Part shown: piece after piece, positions 10,112 through 21,975 of the stretch
Layout: each line of letters begins with the position of its first letter
Position numbering within the stretch: the first letter of the stretch is position 1
From: Lucinisca nassula
Taxonomy: Eukaryota; Mollusca; Bivalvia; Lucinida; Lucinidae
Length of the DNA stretch: 64,000 nt
NCBI GenBank assembly: GCA_963580285.1
Contig: OY757014.1
Span: 100,504,072 to 100,568,071 of the forward strand
Direction: 5' to 3'
Position numbers and translations under genes: made by a program
Notes under the pieces: model-generated
Databases searched by the model: none
Told to the model about the DNA's origin: nothing
The model's input: only the letters and a program-made list of their open reading frames with translations

Positions 10112-10790
10112 TCTAAGGGTAGTTCTATAAGTCCGAGTCACAACTGAAACGAAAAATGTTCAAGTGAAACATCGAGTCCACTATCTTGCTTCTCTTACAT
10201 ATAAGAAGAAATTGGGCATTTAGAAAATAGTTTATACCCAAAAGTTGGGGTGGGGGTAAAGATATCCTGGCCAGTTCAGCTTTACCCCCGGGGGTAAAGA
10301 TATCCCAGCCGGGATATCTTTACCCCCACCTTTCAACTCACCACCACCACCCATTTCACGACTGACGGGGACTATGCAAGATTATGAAAGATTGTCATAA
10401 CCAACATTTTGAATAAGAAAATATACACAAAGAAGTTATTAAATAATCATTTGCCTCCATAATATGGTCATATTTTTTACTAAAGGTAGTCCTATTAGTC
10501 CGAGTCATGATTGAAACGAAAAAATGTTAAAGTGAAACATTGAGTCCACTATCTTGCTTCTCTTACATATAAGAAGAAATTGGGCATTAAGAAAATAGTT
10601 TATACCCAAAAGTTGGGGTGGGGGTAAAGATATCCTAGGCAGTTTAGCTTTACCCCCGGGGGTAAAGATATCCCAGCCGGGATATCTTTACCCCCGGGGG
10701 TGAAGATATCCAGGGTGGGGGTAAAGATATCCCGGGATATCTTTACCCCCGGGGGTAAAGCTACCCAGGGGGTAAAGATAAACTGTTACA
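10112..10790. repeat. Tandem duplication with GGGGGTAAAGATATCC palindromes
   Basis: Two direct copies of a roughly 220-bp unit (about 10112-10335 and 10475-10695) share long stretches such as CTTCTCTTACATATAAGAAG. Each ends in alternating forward and inverted copies of GGGGGTAAAGATATCC, giving self-complementary blocks (for example CCAGCCGGGATATCTTTACC). The second copy carries extra palindrome units to 10790. Confidence 0.75.
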
Positions 10791-10956
10791 CCGGCTAAGA
10801 CAGAATAGGAACAATCCACTATTTTGCTTTTTCCCATACAAAGGTCTAAGTGATAAAAGTTGTCCTTGATGTAAAATAGTCAAGGTCAACTAAGGTCGCC
10901 AGTTGAATAAAAAAAAAACACATTTTTGCGTATTTCTGCTCTAAAATATAGATTGT

Positions 10957-11215
10957 GCAGCCCCCGCCCATCGGAGCTTGACGAAATAGATGGGCGGCAT
11001 GATGCTTCCACGATGACCTGAAACCGACCGCACATTAGTAATAGTAAACCGCTAACTGTAGCAAATCGGACAGCCCCATTGGTTTCATTGGGCGGCAGGA
11101 CTTGAGATGTCATCTCATCTCAAGGTCGGGAAATTCCCACAAAATTGGAAGCAACATCTCAAAAATGTCATATATAGTGTTGACGGGGACGTTAAACCTC
11201 AAATCAAACAAATAT
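10957..11215 (+). repeat. Family C SINE-like repeat, copy 1
   Basis: Reads head to tail on the plus strand: CCCCCGCCCATCG head, TGGTTTCATTGGGCGGCAGG middle, then GACGGGGACGTTAAACCTC and a CAAA-type tail. The part around 11040-11070 is degraded. The same repeat occurs about ten times between 48 and 60 kb. The head shows no clear Pol III boxes, so 'SINE-like' rests on the tail it shares with tRNA-SINE B. Confidence 0.7.
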
Positions 11216-11266
11216 ACATTGTTGGGAACTCGTAAGAACCGCCTCATGAGGCAGTTCTAACGTGTA
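11216..11266. repeat. Hairpin repeat, ACTCGTTAGAACCGCCTC type
   Basis: Short palindromic element centred on AGAACCGCCTCATGAGGC with flanking inverted sequence (TAAGAACC / GTTCTAAC). Related hairpins lie near 47338-47412 and 54018-54078, and half copies elsewhere. It abuts the 3' end of the non-LTR element. Confidence 0.6.
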
Positions 11267-11271
11267 TCTAT

Positions 11272-13233
11272 CTATCTATATATCCTGCAGCACCCTCTCG
11301 CGAGGATTATGTGCAGCTGCGTGCGCCAGAAAAAGAAAAGTGTGATAGAAGAAAAAGTATTAGATTTTAGGAGAATTGAAAGTAAAAACAGTGTTAGTAA
11401 AGTAGAGATTAAAAGCAGATAAAAACAATGTTTCACGGTTCGTGGCATTGGGTGATGGAGGGTGCATATGGTCGATCTGAAAGAATCCAGATCGGAGCAC
11501 ACAACAGCATGAGGAGGAAGGTGATTCCATTGTACCACAGCCAAGGGGAAGAAACTGTATTTATAGTAACTGGCAGTAGTAGGGATTTGAATATAGTGCA
11601 TAGTATGCATGTTTTTAGTAGTTCTGATTGGATGTCGGATGTATGTAGGGAGCGGAATCTCGACAAGGCCATATACTATCTTGTAGAACAATAGGAGGCG
11701 AGCATCTGCCCGCCTCTGTTCCAATGATCTCCATTCCAGGGTATTAAGCATCTGGGTCACACTACTATATGAAGAGTAGTCATGTTTGACCCATCTAGCT
11801 GCTCTTCTTTGGACTTGCTCAACCTTGTTTATATTTGACTGGGTATATGGGCTCCACACAGGGGAGGCATACTCAAGCTGGGGCCTAACAAGGGTATTAT
11901 AAGCTGTTTCACGTATGCCTTGATGTTTGGTGCGTATATTCCTACGTATGAAGCCCAGGGTCCGATTTGCTTTGGTGGTCACGTTATGAATGTGGGTGTT
12001 CCAAGTTAAATCACGGCTAAACTCAAGGCCCAGATACTTGGCATGATCAGCCTCCTGGATGACTTCACCGTGGAGAATGTAATTGTGTCTAATGGGTTCT
12101 TTAGAACGGGAAATGTGTAGGACCTGGCATTTACCCGGGTTAAATTCCATTTCCCAGTTCTTTTCCCAAGTTTCAAGCTTTTGGAGGTCCCTTTGCAATA
12201 AGGTACAGTCAGCATCACTGCGGACAGCGAAATATATTGCCGTGTCATCTGCAAAAAGTCTGACCTGTGAGTGGATCTGCTCTGGTAGGTCATTGATGTA
12301 TAAAAGAAACAGGATCGGTCCCAGTACTGATCCTTGGGGAACCCCAGATGTGACCGGAATTTGGGATGAGGTTTCCCCCTCTAGGGCTACACGTTGAGTA
12401 CGGCCAAAAAGGAAAGCTTTGATCCAGTTTAGGGTGTTTGAGGTTATGCCATGTTGGTGCAGTTTGTGGAGTAATTTAATATGGCTAACCTTATCGAATG
12501 CTTTACTAAAATCCTGGAGTATCAGGTCAGTCTGGTGACCTGCTGATAGATTTCGTGCAAGCTCATCAACAAGTTGGATGAGCTGTGTTTCGCAGGACCT
12601 CCTTTCCCTAAATCCATGTTGAAGATCATACAAGATGTTATGTTTGTCGAGATGCTTAGTAAGGTTGGATGCAACAATATGCTCCATAATTAGCTTGCAG
12701 CAAATGCAAGTTAAGGAGATAGGTCTGTAATTTGCAGGGTCACTTTTGTCACCCTTTTTGAACAGGGGAGAAACAATGGCTGTCTTCCAATCCGAGGGGA
12801 TTTGACCACTGGAAAGTGATTTCTGGAAAATGACCTGAAGCATGGGCGCTATTTGGTCTCTAAGGGATTTAAGGGCTACTGGTTTAAGAGCATCTGGACC
12901 GGCGGCTTTGGTCGGGTTTAAGTTTGATAAGAGTTTAAGAATTCCTGCTGCTGATATGTTTATTGTAGGCATTTCCGGGAATTTGGGTAAATGTTCTTCC
13001 GGAACAGATTCTTTATTAATGGTGCCATTTGCCAATCCATTCTTAAGAGCATTGTCAGAAAGCTGACTTAAACTCAATGGTGATAGGGGTGTGAAGGAGG
13101 ACTGAAATTGTCTGTTGAGAGTATTTGTCTTACCTAAATTGGTTGTGGAATATTTGCCAGTTACAGGATCTAATAATGGACCTATACCTTGGATGTCTTG
13201 CTTGCAATTTTTTATAAAAGAGAAGAGTTTTTT
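11272..13233 (-). pseudogene. 5'-truncated non-LTR retrotransposon reverse transcriptase
   Basis: Open for about 650 codons on the minus strand (Leu/TTG at 13077 begins the last 601). It encodes an RT of the Jockey/CR1-like superclade: NPTKAAGPDALKP, IVSPLFKKGDK, NYRPISLTC, QHGFRERRSC, VTSGVPQGSVLGP and the catalytic FADD. A C-terminal RNase-like/thumb region typical of these elements includes the conserved WSPYT...RRAARWV. The N-terminal endonuclease is absent. Upstream, recognisable linker sequence is broken by an in-frame TGA at 13234-13236, next to an A7 run, and by further stops. The copy is therefore 5'-truncated and decayed, the usual fate of target-primed insertions. The 3' end runs into a (TATC/GATA)n tract (about 11263-11282) instead of poly(A). 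It is not functional as an autonomous element. Confidence 0.85.
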
Positions 13234-13236
13234 TCA

Positions 13237-13733
13237 TGGAAAAGGACGGGTCTCCCTAAGGGGTTTTTTTGGCCTCCTAACGATTTTGTTTATTTCTGGC
13301 TTATTGTTAGCATACATATGCCTAATTATTTGGAACATATGTGGTTTTGGTATTTAAGCAGTTTTTTCTAAGTTACAGGCTCTTTAAAGTGGGTGGGGTA
13401 ACTTCACACAGTTTTGACATGTATTTTGTGTCTCATTTAAAGGTAGAAAAATAGTACCATACATGACACGTTATTATATAAAATTACAGGGGAAGGTCTA
13501 ACTCTATGTTTTGTCACAAGTTTATTCACCAAAATTCACTTTTTGGGGGAAAAATATGGTTTAAGGAACCTTGGGTCATTTTTGAGATTTTTTAACAGTA
13601 AAGTTCTTTTTTTTTTCTTATATCTTCGGTATACATTAACCTATTGTGGTGAAACTCCTACCATGCAAGCATACTGATGAGGCAGTATAACTCAAATGAT
13701 CATTTGAGATGTTGACCTATATTTCACGGTTGA
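13237..13733. other. Degraded 5' remnant of the non-LTR element and unique AT-rich sequence
   Basis: 13237 to about 13330 still shows RT-linker-like codons on the minus strand, interrupted by stops. From there to 13733 I see no gene or clear repeat. Confidence 0.4.
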
Positions 13734-14087
13734 ATGAACATTCTTATTTCATGTTTATAGGTTAGATTATTGTTTCCATCAGTTCAAGAGTTTAGCTATT
13801 TCTGGCATTTGGATAAACAGGCAATGAGTTTAAACATATTTAAATCAAACGAAGAAAACAATAGAAATGTGTCCAAAGTACACAGATGCCCCCACCTGTT
13901 TGACTTTGCCAATATAGCTGCATGACCCCTGGGAGACACACTAGCATCAGATATATATGTTCAGGATGGGTATCTTAATATTTTTTAAGATATTTGGATT
14001 TTGATGATATGAAATGGGCAGGGCAGGGGGCTGGGGCATTATTGTGTGTGTCATTGAATGCATCTGACCATAAACAACATCAAATAA
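13734..14087 (+). repeat. Dispersed repeat, inverted copy at the window's right edge
   Basis: About 354 bp, nearly identical to the reverse complement of 63646-64000. Both contain ATTTCTGGCATTTGGATAAA and ACCCCTGGGAGACACACTAG or their complements. The homology stops exactly where the foldback element at 14087 begins. Confidence 0.85.
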
Positions 14088-15066
14088 AAAAGGTTGGAAT
14101 CTGAACAGTTTCTGAGATACATATTGTTTTTCTTTTTACATTTTCTTTTGTCCAATCAAATAGCCCCACCCCAGACATAATCAGTGACCATTAACATGCT
14201 AAACAGTTATGAGCTGCAGGAGAAATGCAGACATAAATGTGCACCTAAACGTGAACCTGGTTATGAACGTAATAATGTGTGACATAGTATGCACATACGA
14301 ACATAACATCACATTGAAAAAATATATATGCCTCACTCACTCCTTCCTTTGGCATGCAGAGATATAAGAAAGGTCTGCTTGAATATCTTTAATAATCCCA
14401 CTTCAAGAGCACATCTAAAAAGAATGTGGTACACCTACGTGAAGACACAGACATATACATTTGAAAATGGTTGTTCACAACTGCATTCTGACATGCTTTG
14501 CGCATATTGAATCAAATTAATCTACAGAAGAATAGCTTTCATCGTCACCTGAACTTGAGCTGTTGCCTCTTTTTGAACAGCATCTGTTACACTGTTCATA
14601 TACTGTGACTTCAACGATTTTTTACTGACTTTGGCTGATGGCCTTAAAACCGAGGTTCTTTAACACAGAAGCGATATGGACACAGCAATCAAATACCTCG
14701 TCACCAGTTTTTTTCATTTGCACTGCCACCCTATTATGGACTCTAGTCCATGGCCTTCTTTAATCCTTAGATTGTATTCCCTGTCTCCCTCTCTATCTCT
14801 GTATTTCAGGTATTAGACAAGGAGACCCTTTATCTGCTTATATGTTTCCACTATTCATTAAAGATGTTACCTTACTTTGAAGATACATCTAATGATAATG
14901 CTGCTGTTGTACTTAACATGATACAATGAATGATGCTGCAATATAGGAAAACATTCTGGGCAATTGAATTGTTAGCTTGATTAACAAACTGACTGATCTA
15001 TGATTATTTACAGGAACAGTAATTTTGAGAGTAATGTTTAGTTCTCTCATTCTCTCTTTCTCTTTA

Positions 15067-15117
<51 letters not shown>

Positions 15118-15735
15118 GAAGACAATAAGTAGAAGAAGAATATTTTGTTCACAGTTATAGTGTACTCCAGGTGTTCTGCAAGGAAACCTACTTTGATCCT
15201 GTATGTTACCATTGTTCCTTAAACGTCATGCATCAAAATAGGTGTTGCATACAGCAGTGTAGCATACTGTTATTTACATATGACATCTTTATAGTCCTAA
15301 AATAAATTTAGCATTATTATTCACCCGCAAAGCATGTCAGAATACAGTTGTGAACAACCATTTTCAAATGTATATGCCTGTGTCTTCACGTAGGTGTACC
15401 ACATTCTTTTTAGATGTGCTCTTGAAGTGGGATTATTAAAGATATTCAAGCAGACCTTTCTTATATCTCTGCATGCCAAAGGAAGGAGTGAGTGAGGCAT
15501 ATATATTTTTTCGATGTGATGTTATGTTCGTATGTGCATACTATGTCCCACATTATTACATTCATAACCAGGTTCACGTTTAGGTGCACATTTATGTCTG
15601 CATTTCTCCTGCAGCTCATAACTGTTTAGCATGTTAATGGTCACTGATTATGTCTGGGGTAGGGCTTTTTGATTGGACTAAAGAAAATGTAAAAAAAATA
15701 TGTATCTCAGAAACTGTTCAGATTCCAACCTTTTT
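14087..15735. mobile_element. Foldback element with about 410-bp inverted arms
   Basis: Left arm 14087-14502 and right arm 15326-15735 are near-identical reverse complements. The outer ends are AAAAAGGTTGG and CCAACCTTTTT; the inner ends are CATGCTTTGCG and CGCAAAGCATG. The 823-bp centre contains a (TAA)n microsatellite but no recognisable transposase. This is a non-autonomous terminal-inverted-repeat or foldback type. The arms differ by only a few substitutions and short indels, so it is fairly recent. No clear target duplication was found. Confidence 0.8.
15068..15117. repeat. (TAA)n microsatellite
   Basis: About sixteen uninterrupted ATA/TAA trinucleotide repeats in the central part of the foldback element. 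Confidence 0.95.
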
Positions 15736-17800
15736 AGCTGACCTGAGCCGAAGGCTCATTGGTGAGCTGATAGTATGGCCAGGCAAAAATTCTGTGTGTG
15801 TGTGTGTGTTCACATTTTCAAACGTCTACTCCTCCGGAACCGCTGGGCCGATTGTAGTCAAATTTCATGTGGAGGCTCCATGGGGTGGGGGAACGAAAGT
15901 TTGCATTTTTGGTCTAGGTCACATGACCAAGATGGCCGCCATGCCCATATATGGTAAATCCCCTTCGAAAATCTTCTCCTCCGGAACCACTGGGCCGATT
16001 TGCATGAAACTTGGCATGTAGCACCTGGGACATGGGCCCATCATAAATTGCATAAATGGTGTCCCTGGGATGACCTTGACCTATTTTACGCCAAGGTTAA
16101 ATTTGGTAACATGGGCATTTGTATGGGAAAAAGTAGAAATGTCTGATATCTTGCAAACTGTTACAAATAATGCCACTAAACCATATATATTCTTATTCCT
16201 TATGATGAGGCGCATTAAGTGACATGGATTTTGGGACCCTGGGGCCCCCCGGGGGGGGATGCCCCACCCCCTTCTTTGCACAAAATGCTTAATATCTCGG
16301 AAATGGTTAAGATCCCCACCCATAAACCATATATATTCTTGTTCCTTATGATAAGGCGCATTCAGTGACACAGACCTTTGGACATCAGGGTATCGGAGGG
16401 TCCCCGGGGTGGCATGCCCCACCCCCTTTATTGCAAAAAATGCTTAATATCTTGGAAACGGTTAAGATCCCCACCCATAAACCATATATATTATTGTTCC
16501 TTATGATAAAGCGCATTCAGTGACATGGACCTGTGGAACCCCGGGGGAGGAGGGGCATGACCCCCCCCCCCCCCCCGTTGAAGAAGTCTAAACCTCTTCA
16601 AAAGTTTCTTCTTCAGAACCACTTGGCCGAATTTCATGAAACTTGGTAGTGGCATCAGGGATGTGGGCCCATCATAAATTGCAAAAAATGGTGACCCTAG
16701 GATGACCTCGACCTACTTTACTGCAAGGTCAAGTTTGGTCACATGGGCTTTTGTATGGGAAAAAGTCAAAATGTCTCATCTTTTGCAAACCCTTTAAAAT
16801 AACACCACTAAACCATATATATTATTGTTTCTTATGATGTGGCCCATTAAGTGAGTTGGATTTTGGGACCCTGGGGACCTGGGGGATGCCCCAACCCTTT
16901 TTAGCACAAAATGCTTTATTTCTCGGAAACTGTTAAGATCCCCACTCATGTACCCTTATGCTTGTTCCTTATGATAAGGCGCATTCAGTGACATATAGAC
17001 CTTTGGACCCTTGGGTAGTGGGGGTTACGGGTAGGGTGGATGCCCCGACCCCTTTATTGCATAAAATGCTTAATATTTCTGAAATCATTAAGATTCCCAC
17101 CCATAAACTATATATATTCTTGTTCCTTATGATAAGGGGCATTCAGTGACATGGGCCTGTGAACCCTGGGGGGGGGGGGGGCATGCCCCTCCCCTTTTAT
17201 TGTTTAAAATTCTTAATATCTTGGCAACTTTTTAGATCCCCATCCATGAACCATATATGTAGCTACATGGGTCTTCGATGCTTAGGGTCCCCAGGGGGTA
17301 AGCCCTGCCCTCTTTACTTGTTAAAGGTCCAAAATATCACAAAAGCGGTTCAAATCTCTACCAATAAATCTCATAATATATTCTTGTTCCTAATAATAAG
17401 ACAATGTATTGCCTATTGTCAATGAGATTTTAAAACTTCATCTTGTTAAAAGTTCTTGTAGTCACTGAATTCGTACAATTTCATTGAGGATAATTGTTGA
17501 CTTTACCTTTTTGATCTACTTTCAGGTGAATAATAATGCAAAGAGGAGGAAATGGAGGATGGTAGGGGTATACTGTTACATCTCAGAGAGAGGAGAGGCT
17601 TAAATGCAACTGGATGGTCTTGAAAGAATAGAAGTAAATAGTTAGAAGAGATTCTTTGCTAAGCAGCTGTGCACATTATTTTTCCTTGTCTACTTTCAGG
17701 TGAATAAGTATGCCGAGGAAAAAGAACTGGAATAAGGTTGAGAGTCAGACAGTGGTGTGGGGGAAAAGAGAAAGCCAAGAAACAGGTAAGTATGAAAGTC
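15732..17800 (+). mobile_element. Helentron 5' region, segment a (truncated)
   Basis: Begins near TTTTAGCTGACCTGAGCC, a hairpin-like motif (GAGCCGAAGGCTC) typical of mollusc repeats. It continues into TCCTCCGGAACC...TGGGCCGATT and about eight degenerate units of about 145 bp, each with CCATATATATTCTTGTTCC and a C/G-rich block. It ends with a short exon-like piece: acceptor CTACTTTCAG at 17699, ATG 17710, donor CAG|GTAAGT near 17786. The segment stops abruptly at 17800, where segment b begins at a sequence matching 15997. From the junction, the a-to-b period is 1804 bp. Confidence 0.75.
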
Positions 17801-20516
17801 GATTTGCATGAAACTTGGCATGTAGCACCTGGGACATGGGCCCATCATAAATTGCATAAATGGTGTCCCTGGGATGACCTTGACCTATTTTATGCCAAGG
17901 TTAAATTTGGTTACATGGGCATTTGTATGGGAAAAAGTAGAAATGTCTGATATCTTGCAAACTGTTACAAATAATGCCACTAAACCATATATATTCTTAT
18001 TCCTTATGATGAGGCGCATTAAGTGACATGGATTTTGGGACCCTGGGGCCCCCCGGGGGGCATGCCCCACCCCCTTCTTTGCACAAAATGCTTAATATCT
18101 CGGAAACGGTTAAGATCCCCACCCATAAACCATATATATTCTTGTTCCTTATGATAAGGCGCATTCAGTGACACAGACCTTTGGACATCAGGGTATCGGA
18201 GGGTCCCCGGGGTGGCATGCCCCACCCCCTTTATTGCAAAAAATGCTTAATATCTTGGAAACGGTTAAGATCCCCACCCATAAACCATATATATTATTGT
18301 TCCTTATGATAAAGTGCATTCAGTGACATGGACCTGTGGAACCCCGGGGCCCCGGGGAAAGAGGGGCATGACCCCCCCCCCCCGTTGAAGAAGTCTAAAC
18401 CTCTTCAAAAGTTTCTTCTTCAGAACCACTTGGCCGAATTTCATGAAACTTGGTATGTGGCATCAGGGATGTGGGCCCATCATAAATTGCAAAAAATGGT
18501 GACCCTAGGATGACCTCGACCTACTTTACTGCAAGGTCAAGTTTGGTCACATGGGCTTTTGTATGGGAAAAAGTCAAAATGTCTCATCTTTTGCAAACCC
18601 TTCAAAATAACACCACTAAACCATATATATTATTGTTCCTTATGATGAGGCCCATTAAGTGAGTTGGATTTTGGGACCCTGGGGACCTGAGGGATGCCCC
18701 AACCCTTTTTTAGCACAAAATGCTATATTTCTCGGAAACTGTTAAGATCCCCACTCATGTACCCTTATGCTTGTTCCTTATGATAAGGCGCATTCAGTGA
18801 CATATAGACCTTTGGACCCTTGGGTAGTGGGGGTTACGGGTAGGGTGGATGCCCCGACCCCTTTATTGCATAAAATGCTTAATATTTCTGAAATCATTAA
18901 GATTCCCACCCATAAACTATATATATTCTTGTTCCTTATGATAAGGGGCATTCAGTGACATGGGCCTGTGAACCCTGGGGGGGGGGGGGCATGCCCCTCC
19001 CCCTTTATTGTTTAAAATTCTTAATATCTTGGCAACTTTTTAGATCCCCATCCATGAACCATATATGTAGCTACATGGGTCTTCGATGCTTAGGGTCCCC
19101 AGGGGGTAAGCCCTACCCTCTTTACTTGTTAAAGGTCCAAAATATCGCAAAAGCGGTTCAAATCTCTACCAATAAATCTCATAATATATTCTTGTTCCTA
19201 ATAATAAGACAAGGTATTGCCTATTGTCAATGAGATTTTAAAACTTCATCTTGTTAAAAGTTCTTGTAGTCACTGAATTCGTACAATTTCATTGAGGATA
19301 ATTGTTGACTTTACCTTTTTGATCTACTTTCAGGTGAATAATAATGCAAAGAGGAGGAAATGGAGGATGGTAGGGGTATACTGTTACATCTGGTTGCAGA
19401 GAGAGGAGAGGCTTAAATGCAACTGGATGGTCTTGAAAGAATAGAAGTAAATAGTTAGAAGAGATTCTTTGCTAAGCAGCTGTGCACATTATTTTTCCTT
19501 GTCTACTTTCAGGTGAATAAGTTTGCCGAGGAAAAAGAACTGGAAGAAGGTTGAGAGTCAGACAGTGGTGTGGGGGAAAAGAGAAAGCCAAGAAACAGGT
19601 AAGTATGAAAGTCCAGAAAGGATGCTGGCAAGAAGTCCTGAAATGATGCAGGCACAAAGTCCAGAAATGATGCTGGCAAGAAGTCCTGAAATGATGCAGG
19701 CACAAAGTCCAGAAATGATGCTGGCAAGAAGTCCTGAAATGATGCAGGCACAAAGTCCAGAAATGATGCTGGCAAGACGTCCTGAAATGATGCAGGCACA
19801 AAGTCCAGAAATGATGCTGGCAAGAAGTCCTGAAATGATGCAGGCACAAAGTCCAGAAATGATGCTGGCAAGAAGTCCTGAAATGATGCAGGCACAAAGT
19901 CCAGAAATGATGCTGGCAAGAAGTCCTGAAATGATGCAGGCACAAAGTCCAGAAATGATGCTGTCAGGAAGTCCTGAAATGATGCAGGCAAAAAGTCCAG
20001 AAATGATGCTGGCAAAAAGTCCTGAAATGATGCAGGCACATCCGGAAATGATGCCGGGACCAAGTCCTGAAATGATGCAGGCAATTCAAATAGCACGAGA
20101 TTGCTCTGAGTTACAATCAAATGATGGTTCAGTTCTAACAAGAAATGTACAGAAATGCTCAGCTTATTCAAAGTATATCCTTTCAGAAAGCATTGACAAT
20201 TGTACTGTTGTTTCAACATTTACAGCACAGAATGCACAGTTACTTATTCGTGGAAGTTTTCATCAAAATGATGCAAGGTTTTCTGGACAGTCCAGAGGAT
20301 TTCAGTGTACAGGAAATGCTTTATGTATGTTGGCATATTCAGTTTGTCAGGAAGTAGCAACTTCTATAATGCTAGATCGGATTCTGCACGATGGGGATTG
20401 TCTATATCAAAAAATTATATGCAATTTAAAAGCAGAAGGTACTTTTAGACATGCATTGCTAACTCTGGAAGAGGTTCCAAATAACTTTGAAATAGCAGTT
20501 GGAAAGTTTATTGTGG
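17801..20516 (+). mobile_element. Helentron 5' region, segment b (truncated)
   Basis: Second head-to-tail copy, repeating the 145-bp units of segment a almost base for base and extending further 3', into the repeat/protease ORF. It is cut at 20516 inside the protease coding sequence, and segment c starts there with a sequence matching 18065 (offset 2452 bp). Confidence 0.85.
19523..20516 (+). pseudogene. Truncated protease ORF of Helentron segment b
   Basis: Copy of the ORF at 21976. It has 20 units of the 8-residue repeat (SPEMMQAQ/SPEMMLAR) followed by the protease N-terminal half, including GFQCTGNALC. The ATG used in segment c (TATGCC) is TTG here (GTTTGCC), so the natural start is lost. 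Coding is cut at 20516 before the FDSHS motif and continues only into repeat sequence. It cannot encode an active protease. Confidence 0.85.
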
Positions 20517-21975
20517 CCCCACCCACTTCTTTGCACAAAATGCTTAATATCTCGGAAACGGTTAAGATCCCCACCCATAAACCATATATATTCTTGTTCC
20601 TTATGATAAGGCGCATTCAGTGACACAGACCTTTGGACATCAGGGTATCGGAGGGTCCCCGGGGTGGCATGCCCCACACCCTTTATTGCAAAAAATGCTT
20701 AATATCTTGGAAACGGTTAAGATCCCCACCCATAAACCATATATATTATTGTTCCTTATGATAAAGCGCATTCAGTGACATGGACCTGTGGGGCCCCGGC
20801 CCGGGGGAGGAGGGGCATGACCCCCCCCCCCCCCCCGTTGAAGAAGTCTAAACCTCTTCAAAAGTTTCTTCTTCAGAACCACTTGGCCGAATTTCATGAA
20901 ACTTGGTATGTGGCATCAGGGATGTGGGCCCATCATAAATTGCAAAAAATGGTGACCCTAGGATGACCTCGACCTACTTTACTGCAAGGTCAAGTTTGGT
21001 CACATGGGCTTTTATATGGGAAAAAGTCAAAATGTCTCATCTTTTGTAAACCCTTCAAAATAACACCACTAAACCATATATATTATTGTTCCTTATGATG
21101 AGGCCCATTAAGTGAGTTGGATTTTGGGACCCTGGGGACCTGGGGGATGCCCCAACCCTTTTTTAGCACAAAATGCTTTATTTCCCGGAAACTGTTAAGA
21201 TCCCCACTCATGTACCCTTATGCTTGTTCCTTATGATAAGGCGCATTCAGTGACATATAGACCTTTGGACCCTTGGGTAGTGGGGGTTACGGGTAGGGTG
21301 GATGCCCCCACCCCTTATTTGCATAAAATGCTTAATATTTCTGAAATCATTAAGATTCCCACCCATAAACTATATATATTCTTGTTCCTTATGATAAGGG
21401 GCATTCAGTGACATGGGCCTGTGAACCCTGGGGGGGGGGGGGCATGCCCCTCCCCCTTTATTGTTTAAAATTCTTAATATCTTGGCAACTTTTTAGATCC
21501 CCATCCATGAACCATATATGTAGCTACACGGGTCTTCGATGCTTAGGGTCCCAAGGGGGTAAGCCCTACCCTCTTCACTTGTTAAAGGTCCAAAATATCG
21601 CAAAAGCGGTTCAAATCTCTACCAATAAATCTCATAATATATTCTTGTTCCTAATAATAAGACAAGGTATTGCCTATTGTCAATGAGATTTTAAAACTTC
21701 ATCTTGTTAAAAGTTCTTGTAGTCACTGAATTCGTACAATTTCATTGAGGATAATTGTTGACTTTACCTTTTTGATCTACTTTCAGGTGAATAATAATGC
21801 AAAGAGGAGAAAATGGAGGATGGTAGGGGTATACTGTTACATCTGGTTACAGAGAGAGGAGAGGCTTAAATGCAACTGGATGGTCTTGAAAGAATAGAAG
21901 TAAATAGTTAGAAGAGATTCTTTGCTAAGCAGCTGTGCACATTATTTTTCCTTGTCTACTTTCAGGTGAATAAGT
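20517..21975 (+). repeat. Helentron 5' noncoding region, segment c (145-bp unit array)
   Basis: Third copy of the degenerate 145-bp units (CCATATATATTCTTGTTCC ... GCGCATTCAGTGACAT ... AAAATGCTTAATAT), ending in the same splice-acceptor-like CTACTTTCAG|GTGAATAAG just before ATG 21976. Segment c is the only one that continues into the full coding block. Confidence 0.8.

Noticed and set aside
16081..16422. Short ORFs on both strands throughout 16-21.7 kb
   Set aside because: The same peptides recur with each 145-bp noncoding unit; no protein family is recognised.
19472..20219. Antisense ORFs of 157 and 236 codons (PASFQDFL / HHFRTSCQ repeats), and their copies at 21925-22576 and 29562-29822
   Set aside because: Shadows of the 24-bp repeat, which has no stop in several frames. 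The sense frame runs into the protease domain.
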